Assembly: GCA_034002905.1 (NCBI GenBank)
Contig: JAVEZQ010000002.1
Location: 1 to 64,000, forward strand
DNA: 64,000 bases
Direction: 5' to 3'
From: UBA8914 sp034002905
Lineage (GTDB): Bacteria; Pseudomonadota; Alphaproteobacteria; UBA9219
The notes under the pieces are model-generated. The model was not told the origin of the DNA. It worked only from the letters and a program-made list of their open reading frames with translations, and did no database searches. The first letter of the stretch is position 1; each line of letters opens with the position of its first letter. This document shows positions 26,888-35,390 of the stretch, piece after piece. The translations under genes and the position numbers were made by a program.

Positions 26888-27668
26888 TATTTTACAAGAG
26901 ATTTGCCAAGAAAAGCGACGTCACGTCGCAGGACTCAAGGCTATTACCTCGCAAAGCAAGCTCGAAGACATGGCCAAGACGGCCTCGCCAGTGCGTGGCT
27001 TTGAAAAAGCGCTAGCTGAAAAGGCATCACATCACGAAGCGGCCCTGATCTGCGAACTCAAAAAAGCTTCGCCATCTGCGGGACAAATACGGGATCACTA
27101 TGATCCCGCCACACTGGCCAAAGATTACGAACGCGGCGGTGCGACTTGCCTGTCTATCTTAACGGACGGCCCCTATTTCCAAGGAATCAACGAAGATATG
27201 GAGGCGGCACGCGCGGCCTGCTCCCTTCCCGTCCTGCGCAAGGATTTTATCATTGATCCATGGCAAGCTTATGAAACACGGGCAATCGGCGGTGATTGTC
27301 TACTGCTGATTATGGCGGCTTTGTCGAACGTGCAAGCCGCCGAGATCCATCAAGCGGCTCGGTCGCTTGGACTTGATGTCCTTATTGAAACGCATAACGA
27401 AGAAGAAGTTGAACGCGCGCTTGCCTTACCAAACGGCATGATCGGCATTAATAATCGTAACCTGAAAACGCTTGTCACAGATTTGGAAACAACCGCGCGC
27501 CTTGCGCCGCTTGTGCCCAAAAATCGCATGATCGTGTGCGAAAGTGGCCTGAAGACCTCTGGTGATCTGCAACGCATGATGGATCTTGGCGTCTATAGCT
27601 TCTTAATTGGTGAGTCTCTAGTCAAACAGGATGATCTTGCTCAAGCCGTCAGAAACATCATCCCCTAA
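26880..27668 (+). CDS. trpC: Indole-3-glycerol-phosphate synthase
   Basis: TrpC closes the indole ring in the fourth step of tryptophan synthesis. The 262-residue TIM barrel shows the catalytic ICELKKASPSAG, the ATCLSILTDGPYFQG block, VLRKDFIIDPWQ, IGINNRNLKT and VCESGLKTSGDL, and is of the usual monofunctional length (no TrpF fusion). It overlaps trpD. The convergent pntB ends 13 bases away with no obvious terminator between them. Confidence 0.97.
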   Translation: MADILQEICQEKRRHVAGLKAITSQSKLEDMAKTASPVRGFEKALAEKASHHEAALICELKKASPSAGQIRDHYDPATLAKDYERGGATCLSILTDGPYFQGINEDMEAARAACSLPVLRKDFIIDPWQAYETRAIGGDCLLLIMAALSNVQAAEIHQAARSLGLDVLIETHNEEEVERALALPNGMIGINNRNLKTLVTDLETTARLAPLVPKNRMIVCESGLKTSGDLQRMMDLGVYSFLIGESLVKQDDLAQAVRNIIP

Positions 27669-27681
27669 CGAACCAAAGCTT

Positions 27682-29079
27682 CTAATCGGCGAGCGCTTTG
27701 ACAATATTCTCGCACATCGCCTTGGCATCGCCAAAAAGCATCATCGTGTTGGGACGATAGAACAGCTCGTTCTCTACACCCGCATAGCCCGTCGCCATCG
27801 AACGCTTGACAAATAAAACCGTCTTGGCCTTCTCGACATCCAAGATCGGCATGCCGTAAATTGCCGAAGACGGATCGGTCTTGGCGGCAGGGTTCGTGAC
27901 GTCATTTGCGCCAATGACAAACGCCACATCCGTCTGGCCAAAGTCGCGGTTGATTTCTTCAAGCTCCAGCACCTCATCATAGGGGACGTTGGCTTCGGCC
28001 AATAGTACATTCATATGGCCGGGCATACGCCCCGCAACGGGATGGATCGCATAACGCACCGTCACGCCATTCGCCTTAAGCATATCGGCTATCTCGCGCA
28101 AGGCATGCTGTGCTTGGGCAACGGCCATGCCGTAACCGGGCACGATAATGACAGAAGAAGCATTCTTCATGATAAAAGCGGCATCGTCGGCTGATCCGGC
28201 TTTAACAGGTTTGTCTCTCGCACCCGCACCAGCAGCCACTTGAGAAGTATCTGCGCCAAAACCACCGAGAATGACGCTCAGGATCGAGCGGTTCATCCCC
28301 TTGCACATAATATAACTCAGGATCGCACCCGATGAGCCGACAAGCGCGCCAGTGATAATCAGAAGCGGACTTTCCAACGTGAAGCCTGTAGCAGCCGCAG
28401 CCCATCCCGAATAGCTGTTAAGCATCGAAACGACGACTGGCATATCTGCTCCGCCAATCGGCAGGATCAACAGGAATCCAAGAAGCATTGTGACGGCGAC
28501 AATGGCCCAGAAATAGGTTGACGTCTGCATGACAACCAGACCAAACACCAGAAGCAGCGTCAATACGCCAAGGCCTAGATTGAATTGATGCTGAAAGGGA
28601 AAAATGAGCGGCTTACCGGACACAAAACCCTGAAGCTTGGCAAAGGCGACCAAGGAACCCGTAAAGGTAATCGCACCAATCGCAACACCAAGGCCGATTT
28701 CGAGAAGCGACGAAAAGAAAATTCCATTTGCATCCGCAATGCCGAAAGCATCAGGCTGGTAATAGGCTGCGGCGGCAACGAACACAGCGGCCAGACCGAC
28801 AAGCGAATGAAAGGCGGCCACAAGCTGAGGTAACGCCGTCATCTTGATCGAACGAGCTACAAACCAACCAATAACTCCGCCAATGAGAATGGCCACAACG
28901 ATTGGCAGATAGGCGGTAACCTGCGGCAGCAGCAGTGTTGCGGCGATAGCAATCGCCATGCCCGCCATACCAAACCTGTTCCCCTGCTGGGCGCTTTCGG
29001 GGGATGAAAGACCCTTAAGCGAAAGGATAAAGAGCACGCCGGAAATGAGATAGGCAATAGAGAGAAGCGACATGAGCAT
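27682..29079 (-). CDS. pntB: NAD(P) transhydrogenase subunit beta
   Basis: PntB carries half of the proton channel and the NADP(H)-binding domain of the proton-translocating transhydrogenase. The 465-residue protein has eight to nine predicted spans and then the soluble domain III with the VIIVPGYGMAVAQAQ NADP-binding block, HPVAGRMPGHMNVLLAEA and ANDVTNPAAKTDPSS. It starts one base after the pntAB stop. The alternative start at 29073 (MSLLSI) is equally possible. Confidence 0.96.
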   Translation of the reverse strand: MLMSLLSIAYLISGVLFILSLKGLSSPESAQQGNRFGMAGMAIAIAATLLLPQVTAYLPIVVAILIGGVIGWFVARSIKMTALPQLVAAFHSLVGLAAVFVAAAAYYQPDAFGIADANGIFFSSLLEIGLGVAIGAITFTGSLVAFAKLQGFVSGKPLIFPFQHQFNLGLGVLTLLLVFGLVVMQTSTYFWAIVAVTMLLGFLLILPIGGADMPVVVSMLNSYSGWAAAATGFTLESPLLIITGALVGSSGAILSYIMCKGMNRSILSVILGGFGADTSQVAAGAGARDKPVKAGSADDAAFIMKNASSVIIVPGYGMAVAQAQHALREIADMLKANGVTVRYAIHPVAGRMPGHMNVLLAEANVPYDEVLELEEINRDFGQTDVAFVIGANDVTNPAAKTDPSSAIYGMPILDVEKAKTVLFVKRSMATGYAGVENELFYRPNTMMLFGDAKAMCENIVKALAD

Positions 29080-29080
29080 C

Positions 29081-29491
29081 TTATTTGCCCTTCTTTTTGT
29101 ACATGTGAAGCATGCGTTGAGTTACAAGGAACCCGCCAAAGATATTGACGGAAGCCAGAACCACAGCAACAAGGCCAAACATGCCGGAAAGGCCCGTTGC
29201 CTTGATCCCCGCCGCAATGAGCGCTCCGACAATGATTACGGACGATATGGCGTTTGTAACAGCCATCAATGGCGAATGCAGCGCGGGTGTCACACGCCAC
29301 ACAACATGATATCCAACGAAGCAAGCCAAAACAAAAATCGTCAGACCTGTGAGGAAAAAGCCATCATGTCCTGTCGCCGCGCTGTTCAGCGTAAGGGACT
29401 CAGCCTGCTGGGCAAGCGCTTTGGCATATTCTGCAAGTCGCGTATTCTCTGCGGACAAGCGCGCAAGTCCATCGATCAGGTCTTTCTCCAT
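29081..29491 (-). CDS. pntAB: NAD(P) transhydrogenase subunit alpha, membrane part (PntAB)
   Basis: This separate subunit supplies part of the membrane channel of the three-subunit transhydrogenase. The 136-residue protein has an N-terminal charged helix (about 1-45) that is longer than in many homologues, followed by the conserved FLTGLTIFVLACFVGYHVVWRVTPALHSPLMAVTNAISSVIIVGAL region and a third span with FGGFLVTQRMLHMYKKK. It is separated from pntAA by the membrane-protein gene at 29503. Confidence 0.94.
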   Translation of the reverse strand: MEKDLIDGLARLSAENTRLAEYAKALAQQAESLTLNSAATGHDGFFLTGLTIFVLACFVGYHVVWRVTPALHSPLMAVTNAISSVIIVGALIAAGIKATGLSGMFGLVAVVLASVNIFGGFLVTQRMLHMYKKKGK

Positions 29492-29502
29492 CGCACACCT
29501 CC

Positions 29503-29928
29503 TTAATTCCCGTCTTTGAGTGCAGGAGCGGGATCCGTAATCACAACGCCCTTTCCTGGCTGATCAATCTGACTATCCAGCTTAGGTTCTTCGGGTTTTT
29601 GGGGCTCTGACGTCGGCTGCGCGACAGAAGCAGGAGCTGGCGACGTCTCGGTTGCCTGTGCCTGAGCGGCAGGAAGCGGACGCATACGAAGGGCCGTAAT
29701 ATCCATCGAAAGCTGATTGATACGATCTTTCAACATCTCAACACGCACTTCTTGCAGATTGGCCTTGTCGTGCAAATTGACGATATAACCCGCAAAAACG
29801 ATAAACAGGATGGCACAGCAAATCACAGAAATTGCCAAGCTCGTGATCCATTGAGCCACATCCCGCGAATGCATTCCATTTCTTGATAATTCCCAGTTAC
29901 CTTCGTCGCTTTCCTTGATTTTACGCAT
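29503..29928 (-). CDS. Unknown single-span membrane protein between pntAA and pntAB
   Basis: The 141-residue protein is not a known transhydrogenase subunit. It has a charged N-terminus (about 1-30), one strong hydrophobic span (SLAISVICCAILFIVFAGYIV, about 30-50), a short coiled coil (LQEVRVEMLKDRINQLSMDI) and a Pro/Ala/Gln-rich tail (about 85-140) likely to be disordered. It starts 14 bases after pntAA and ends 11 bases before pntAB, so it is almost certainly cotranscribed with the transhydrogenase. Gene order argues for a role as an accessory of that complex or of its assembly; the sequence alone does not. Confidence 0.85.
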   Translation of the reverse strand: MRKIKESDEGNWELSRNGMHSRDVAQWITSLAISVICCAILFIVFAGYIVNLHDKANLQEVRVEMLKDRINQLSMDITALRMRPLPAAQAQATETSPAPASVAQPTSEPQKPEEPKLDSQIDQPGKGVVITDPAPALKDGN

Positions 29929-29942
29929 TACATCACCCCTTA

Positions 29943-31082
29943 TTATTGGAACCGCTCGTGTACGACCTTCCCGCCAAAGGTCAAAAAGACGTTACGGATA
30001 ATTTCATCTTCCCAGTTAATCGAAATTTCTTTCTCTCCTGCCGTGAGCAATGTAACAAAGCTCAGGACATTGCGGGCATAGAGTGCCGAAGCATCAACAG
30101 CGATACGACTAGGCATGTTACGATACCCCACAATTTTGACGCCGTTGAAGTCAACGACCTTCCCCGCTTCACTCATTTCGCAGTTACCGCCCTGCTCAAC
30201 CGCAAGATCAACAACGACGCTACCCGTCTTCATGCTTTCCAGCATCTGGCGCGTGACAAGACGTGGCGCGGCGCGTCCGGGGATCAGCGCCGTACAAATG
30301 ACGATGTCCTGTTTTTTGATCGTTTCGGCGATCAGCGCAGCTTGCTGGCGCTTGTAATCGTCGCTCATTTCCTTGGCATAACCGCCCTCATTCTCAGCCT
30401 GCTTGGTTTCGTCATTTTCGACCATCACAAAGCTTGCCCCTAGGCTCTGCACCTGCTCCTTTGCGGCAAGGCGCACATCCGTCGCACTCACGATCGCGCC
30501 GAGGCGACGCGCCGTCGCGATAGCCTGCAGACCAGCTACGCCTGCCCCCATCACAAATACGCGCGCCGGAGGTACCGTTCCTGCCGCCGTCATCATCATG
30601 GGAAACGCACGCCCGAACTCGCTTGCGGCATCAAGAACAGCCTTATAGCCGACAAGATTGGACTGACTAGAAAGAACGTCCATTGCTTGCGCGCGCGTAA
30701 TGCGCGGGACGAGCTCCATCGCAACCGACGAAATATTCATCTCGGCATAAAGGCGGATATCCTCAATAGCGGCATAGGGATTGAGCATACCAATCAGCAA
30801 CGCGCCATCGGGAACCATAGACAACTCGTCCTGCCCCTCGCCTTCTGTCATTGGCCGCTGGACTTTCAGCACGATATTGGCGTTTTGCAGGGCATCATAC
30901 GCATTGCCCACGACCTGAGCCCCGGCAGCCTGATACTGCGCATCCGTATAGGAGGCCTCAAGCCCTGCGCCCGTTTCGATGGTCACGTCATAGCCCATCG
31001 CTTTGTATTTCTTGACCGTCTCTGGCGTTGCCGCCACACGCTTTTCATAAGCGCGTCGTTCTTTAAGAACCGCAATCTTCAT
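29943..31082 (-). CDS. pntAA: NAD(P) transhydrogenase subunit alpha, NAD-binding part (PntAA)
   Basis: This soluble subunit binds NAD(H) and passes hydride to NADP in PntB. The 379-residue protein starts with KIAVLKERRAYEKRVAATPE, has the alanine dehydrogenase/PNT N-terminal domain, then the nucleotide-binding VFVMGAGVAGLQAIATARRLGA and the conserved RQMLESMKTGSVVVDLAVEQGGN block. Its length matches the split form of PntA found in alphaproteobacteria. It is the first gene of the transhydrogenase run. Confidence 0.97.
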   Translation of the reverse strand: MKIAVLKERRAYEKRVAATPETVKKYKAMGYDVTIETGAGLEASYTDAQYQAAGAQVVGNAYDALQNANIVLKVQRPMTEGEGQDELSMVPDGALLIGMLNPYAAIEDIRLYAEMNISSVAMELVPRITRAQAMDVLSSQSNLVGYKAVLDAASEFGRAFPMMMTAAGTVPPARVFVMGAGVAGLQAIATARRLGAIVSATDVRLAAKEQVQSLGASFVMVENDETKQAENEGGYAKEMSDDYKRQQAALIAETIKKQDIVICTALIPGRAAPRLVTRQMLESMKTGSVVVDLAVEQGGNCEMSEAGKVVDFNGVKIVGYRNMPSRIAVDASALYARNVLSFVTLLTAGEKEISINWEDEIIRNVFLTFGGKVVHERFQ

Positions 31083-31158
31083 GGCTTGAACTCACACGAT
31101 AAGAAACGACGAATCAGTAGTTCTACTGTGCCTTATTTGCCGCTATCTGTGAAGAAGT

Positions 31159-32487
31159 TTATAGGTCAGTTTGCGCGAGGATTTGTGTCTGCAGCTCTGA
31201 TAACCTTTTCACATCAAAGCCTTCTGTCAGTCTATGAAAAACGCTGAACCAATTCACTTCAGCTCTCAAACGAATAAACAGCGCGCCAAGACCGACCGAG
31301 GCGCGATCAATAAGCACAAATTCGGGCGGAACACTCACCCCCTTCATACTTTTCAGGGCCTGATACACCTGTCCGGCTATAGCGCGTCCAGCTTGGGTGC
31401 TGTTGGTCGTATCGATGGTTTGCACACGATCCTCAAGCAAAGGCGCATAAACAAACCGCGCCCAAAGAGTCAAAGCCTCCACAAGCTCTGGCGTAAGGTC
31501 TGTAAAACCCCACGCCCTAAAACCTTCGGCTAATTTATCCATGTCGTTATCGCGCAAGGCCTGATAGACCGAGATAACAGCTTGAACAATCTGCGGCTCG
31601 AACACACGAATACAGCCAAAATCAAGCAGGTTAATGCTGTTATCGTCACACACCGTATAGTTCCCCATATGGGGATCGCCATGTAAAATGCCATAGCGAT
31701 AAAACGGCAAGTACCAAAGCGTGAACATGTTGATCGCAATCTGATTCCGTTCTTCTTGCGATCTGTTTTCGATGGCTTCCACCATCTTTTGCCCCTTAAG
31801 CCATGTCATAGACAGAAGGCGATGCGTCGTGAGTTCGGGAATAGGTGTAGGCACATGAACGCCAGCAACACCGTCGAGCATGTGACGATAAAGATTCATA
31901 TTGTGCGCTTCGCGCTGATAATCCAGTTCTTCACGCAACCGCGCGGCCACTTCCTGATAAGCCTTGTCGGTCTGTACCGCGCCATCAAAGGTATCAAAGA
32001 GGCGAAAAATGAGTTTAAGTTGTGATAGGTCCGCCTCAACAACCGAGTCCATATCGGGATATTGGAGCTTGCAGGCAAGCTCTGTCCCGTCTTTGGCTAT
32101 CGCATGATGGACCTGCCCAAGCGAGGCGGCAAAGGAAGCATGCTGATCGAAAGACCGGAAATTCCCCTGCCACTCAGCACCAAGCTCGGCGGCCATACGC
32201 CGCCGGACAAAGGGCCAGCCCATCGAGGGCGCATCGGCCTGTAACGCCAGAAGCTCGCGTGTATATTCGGGAGGTAAGAGATCGGGAATATTGGCTAAAA
32301 GCTGGGCAATCTTCATCAGCGGCCCCTTCAGCCCTCCCAAGGCGGCACGCAGGAGCAACGATGTCTTTTCGGAATCCTTCTCTTTCGAGAGCACACGCCC
32401 CCCAAGAGCACGGGCGCCCACATGAAGTGCAGCGCCCGAGACTTGAGCATAACGTTTAGCCCGTTTTGGCAGGGTGTTGTGATCCAC
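31159..32487 (-). CDS. ABC1/ADCK (UbiB-like) atypical kinase
   Basis: Proteins of this family are atypical kinase-like ATPases; UbiB/COQ8 members support ubiquinone synthesis. The 442-residue protein has LACKLQYPDMD (nucleotide-binding lysine), YRYGILHGDPHMGNY (catalytic-loop equivalent) and INLLDFGCIRVF (metal-binding DFG). The family's N-terminal KxGQ motif reads KIAQ here, with the glycine replaced by alanine. The usual C-terminal membrane spans of UbiB are not evident, so it may be an ADCK-type paralogue. It is downstream of fabD and fabG, 12 bases after fabG. Confidence 0.85.
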   Translation of the reverse strand: MDHNTLPKRAKRYAQVSGAALHVGARALGGRVLSKEKDSEKTSLLLRAALGGLKGPLMKIAQLLANIPDLLPPEYTRELLALQADAPSMGWPFVRRRMAAELGAEWQGNFRSFDQHASFAASLGQVHHAIAKDGTELACKLQYPDMDSVVEADLSQLKLIFRLFDTFDGAVQTDKAYQEVAARLREELDYQREAHNMNLYRHMLDGVAGVHVPTPIPELTTHRLLSMTWLKGQKMVEAIENRSQEERNQIAINMFTLWYLPFYRYGILHGDPHMGNYTVCDDNSINLLDFGCIRVFEPQIVQAVISVYQALRDNDMDKLAEGFRAWGFTDLTPELVEALTLWARFVYAPLLEDRVQTIDTTNSTQAGRAIAGQVYQALKSMKGVSVPPEFVLIDRASVGLGALFIRLRAEVNWFSVFHRLTEGFDVKRLSELQTQILAQTDL

Positions 32488-32499
32488 TGCCGCTTTTCC

Positions 32500-33240
32500 T
32501 TACACCATGATCATGCCACCATTGACATGGATCGTCTGACCGGTGATATAGCGCGCTTCTTCGCTGGCCAAAAAGGCAACGCTCGCAGCAACATCCTTGG
32601 GCTCGCCCAAATAACCGAGAGGGATATTGGCCAACATCTTCGCCTTTTGCTCCTCGTTCAGTTTGTCGGTCATGGCCGTGATGATGAAGCCCGGCGCGAT
32701 ACAGTTCACCGTAATGTTGCGCGAGGCGATTTCTTGCGCCAGCGACTTGCTCATGGCGATCAGTCCACCCTTTGACGCGGCATAGTTGAGCTGACCGGCA
32801 TTGCCCATCACACCAACAACCGAGGCCATATTGATAATACGCCCCCAACGGCGGCTCATCATCCCCTTGAGCACCGCGCGAGAGAAACGGAAGGCTGCCG
32901 TCAGATTGACTTGCAAAACAAAATCCCAGTCTTCGTCCTTCATACGCATGGCAAGGCCATCGCGTGTGACACCGGCATTATTGATCAGGATATCAACGCC
33001 GCCACCAAGCTTTTCCTCGGCTTCCTTCAAAAGGGCCTGCGCCGCATCCGGCGCGGTAATATCCCCGCAAATTGTGAAGACCTTGTCGCCAAGTTCGGCT
33101 TTCAGCTTTTCGATATTGTCCGGTGTCCGGTCGGAAAGGACAACGCGTGCGCCCTGTGCGACCAAGGTGCGGGAAATATCCGCCCCCAAACCGCCGCCAG
33201 CGCCCGTCACAAGAGCGTTCTTTCCAGTCAAATCAAACAT
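32500..33240 (-). CDS. fabG: 3-oxoacyl-[acyl-carrier-protein] reductase
   Basis: FabG reduces 3-oxoacyl-ACP with NADPH in each cycle of fatty-acid elongation. The 246-residue protein has the NADP-binding VTGAGGGLGADISRTL, DILINNAGVTRDGLAMRM, and the Ser-Tyr-Lys catalytic set in INMASVVGVMG and LNYAASKGGLIAMSKSLAQEI, ending NGGMIMV as usual. It follows fabD by 43 bases. acpP and fabF, often next in this lineage, are absent and an ABC1-type kinase gene follows instead. Confidence 0.96.
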   Translation of the reverse strand: MFDLTGKNALVTGAGGGLGADISRTLVAQGARVVLSDRTPDNIEKLKAELGDKVFTICGDITAPDAAQALLKEAEEKLGGGVDILINNAGVTRDGLAMRMKDEDWDFVLQVNLTAAFRFSRAVLKGMMSRRWGRIINMASVVGVMGNAGQLNYAASKGGLIAMSKSLAQEIASRNITVNCIAPGFIITAMTDKLNEEQKAKMLANIPLGYLGEPKDVAASVAFLASEEARYITGQTIHVNGGMIMV

Positions 33241-33283
33241 CGTTTATCCTTTCTTCTTCCTTGATCTCTTTCAAACGTGATCT

Positions 33284-34282
33284 TCAAATCACGCAGCAAC
33301 TTACTTGATCCGCAGGCTCATCCTCTTTCCGAAGGACTGAACCCTGCGCCTCGATAAAAGCCTCGATATCCTCGGGTGTCTGCAAGGCCACTGACGCAAC
33401 AGACTTGTCAATGCGTTTCGTGAGCCCTGTCAAAACAGAACCGGCACCGCACTCGACGAGCTGTTCGATCCCCTGCTCCTTAAGATAGAGAACCGTTTCA
33501 CGCCAGCGAACAGAGCCACAGACCTGATCGACCAGCATCTTGCGCAATACCGCCGGATCGCTTTCTGCCTGAGCCTTTACATTAGGGACAACAGGGATGC
33601 AAGGCACCTTGAGCACGACATCGGCCAGCGCCTCTTCCATCACCTTGGCCGCAGGCATCATAAGGGGCGAATGGAAGGGAGCGCTGACGGGCAATTTAAC
33701 GGCCCGCTTAAAGCCTCGTTCCGCTGCTATAACGATTGCACGATCAATGGCTTCCATATGGCCGCTGATGACGATTTGACCATCGGCATTATCATTCGCC
33801 GCCACACACACCTGATCCTGTGCGGAGAGCGCTGCAATCTCGCGGGCCGCATTGATATCGGCACCAATCAGGGCCGCCATGCCGCCAACACCGACAGGCA
33901 CGGCCTGTTGCATCGCAAGCCCACGCTTCCGCAGAAGAGCGGCGGTATCATGCAATGTCAGGCTCTTAACCGCGCACAAGGCTGCGTATTCCCCTAGACT
34001 GTGTCCGGCGACAAAAGAGGCCATCTGGCAGGATCGGAGGTTTGCTTGCTTGGTCAAAACACGAATCACGGCCATGCTCACGGCCATCAAGGCTGGCTGG
34101 GTGTTGGGGGTGAGTTTCAGCTCATCCTCATTCCCTTCAAATATCAACTGGGACAGCTTTTCATTCAGGCTGTCATCCACTTCCTGAAAGACTTCCTTGG
34201 CTTCAGGATAGGCATCATAGAGCGCTTTGCCCATGCCGATTTTCTGACTGCCCTGCCCCGGGAAAATAAATGCTCTTTTCAT
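33284..34282 (-). CDS. fabD: Malonyl-CoA:ACP transacylase
   Basis: FabD moves malonyl groups from CoA to acyl carrier protein. The 332-residue protein shows FIFPGQGSQKIGMG, the catalytic serine in AGHSLGEYAALCAV, the VSAPFHSPLMMPAA histidine block and the C-terminal VECGAGSVLTGL. It is somewhat longer than many homologues because of a charged C-terminal tail. It leads the fabD-fabG run; the 108 bases to the divergent hldD probably hold both promoters. Confidence 0.96.
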   Translation of the reverse strand: MKRAFIFPGQGSQKIGMGKALYDAYPEAKEVFQEVDDSLNEKLSQLIFEGNEDELKLTPNTQPALMAVSMAVIRVLTKQANLRSCQMASFVAGHSLGEYAALCAVKSLTLHDTAALLRKRGLAMQQAVPVGVGGMAALIGADINAAREIAALSAQDQVCVAANDNADGQIVISGHMEAIDRAIVIAAERGFKRAVKLPVSAPFHSPLMMPAAKVMEEALADVVLKVPCIPVVPNVKAQAESDPAVLRKMLVDQVCGSVRWRETVLYLKEQGIEQLVECGAGSVLTGLTKRIDKSVASVALQTPEDIEAFIEAQGSVLRKEDEPADQVSCCVI

Positions 34283-34390
34283 AGTGTTATCTCCACGTCT
34301 TTGTAACGAACAGCAATAAGCCGCTTGTCAAAGGCGCGTCAAGTCGCTTTAATGCGCCTAACGAAAAAGGTTAACAAATTCAGGCTTATC

Positions 34391-35374
34391 ATGATCCTCA
34401 TCACTGGAGGGGCTGGCTTCATCGGCTCTTATTTGGCGGCGAAACTCGAAGAAAGAGGCGAGCGAGTCATTATCTGCGATTGGCTTGGAACCGACGACAA
34501 ATGGCGCAACATTTCCAAGCGCGACCTTGAACACATCATCGCGCCAGAGCAAATGATGAGCTATCTGGATGAACAAGCCGGAAATATCAAAGTCATTTAT
34601 CATATGGGCGCGATCTCCGCGACGACCGAACGAGATGCAGACGCCATTGCCGAAAACAACTTTCGCCTCAGCCGCAAGCTCTGGGAATGGTGCAAGGATA
34701 ACAAGACGCGCCTCATCTATGCCTCATCAGCCGCCACCTATGGCGACGGCTCAGCAGGCTTTATCGATAACGAGTCTATTGAAGGACTTGCCAAATACAC
34801 CCCCCTGAATGCCTATGGGTGGAGCAAGCATCTCTTTGACCGCTGGATTGCGCGGCAAAAGGATCGTGGCGTTGCGGGGCCGCATCAATGCGTGGGCCTC
34901 AAATTCTTTAACGTCTATGGGCCAAATGAATATCACAAGGGAGGCATGCGCTCTGTCGCACACCAGATTTACCCCGTCGCTGTTCGCAAGGAAATCTTCC
35001 GCCTCTTTAAATCACATCATCCCGATTACGAAGATGGAGGCCAGCTTCGTGACTTCGTCTGGGTCGGTGATTGCGCCGATGTCATGCTTTGGCTATTGGA
35101 CAATCCCAAAGTCAATGGCCTGTTCAATATGGGAACGGGACAGGCGCGCAGCTTTGCAGATCTTGGCCGCGCTGTTTATGATGCCGTCGGCACACGCCCC
35201 ATGATTCAGTATCGCGATATGCCTGAGGAATTACGCGGCAAGTACCAGTATTTCACCCAAGCGAATATGAGCAAGCTCCGCGCTGCCGGTTACAGCAAGC
35301 CCTTCTCCTCATTGGAAGACGGCATCAAGGCCTATGTTCAGGACTTCCTCGCCAAAGACGATCCCTATATCTAA
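34391..35374 (+). CDS. hldD: ADP-L-glycero-D-manno-heptose-6-epimerase
   Basis: HldD makes ADP-L-glycero-D-manno-heptose, the sugar donor for the LPS inner core. The 327-residue protein begins ILITGGAGFIGSYLAAKLEERG and has the IYHMGAISATTERD block, the catalytic YASSAATYGDG and NAYGWSKHLFDRW (Tyr/Lys) and VGLKFFNVYGPNEYHKGGMRSVAHQI. The start at 34391 follows AGGC; a frame open from 34325 was judged too long. hldE follows 16 bases later, so the two late steps of heptose synthesis are together. Confidence 0.96.
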   Translation: MILITGGAGFIGSYLAAKLEERGERVIICDWLGTDDKWRNISKRDLEHIIAPEQMMSYLDEQAGNIKVIYHMGAISATTERDADAIAENNFRLSRKLWEWCKDNKTRLIYASSAATYGDGSAGFIDNESIEGLAKYTPLNAYGWSKHLFDRWIARQKDRGVAGPHQCVGLKFFNVYGPNEYHKGGMRSVAHQIYPVAVRKEIFRLFKSHHPDYEDGGQLRDFVWVGDCADVMLWLLDNPKVNGLFNMGTGQARSFADLGRAVYDAVGTRPMIQYRDMPEELRGKYQYFTQANMSKLRAAGYSKPFSSLEDGIKAYVQDFLAKDDPYI

Positions 35375-35390
35375 CCTTTTGGGTAAACCC

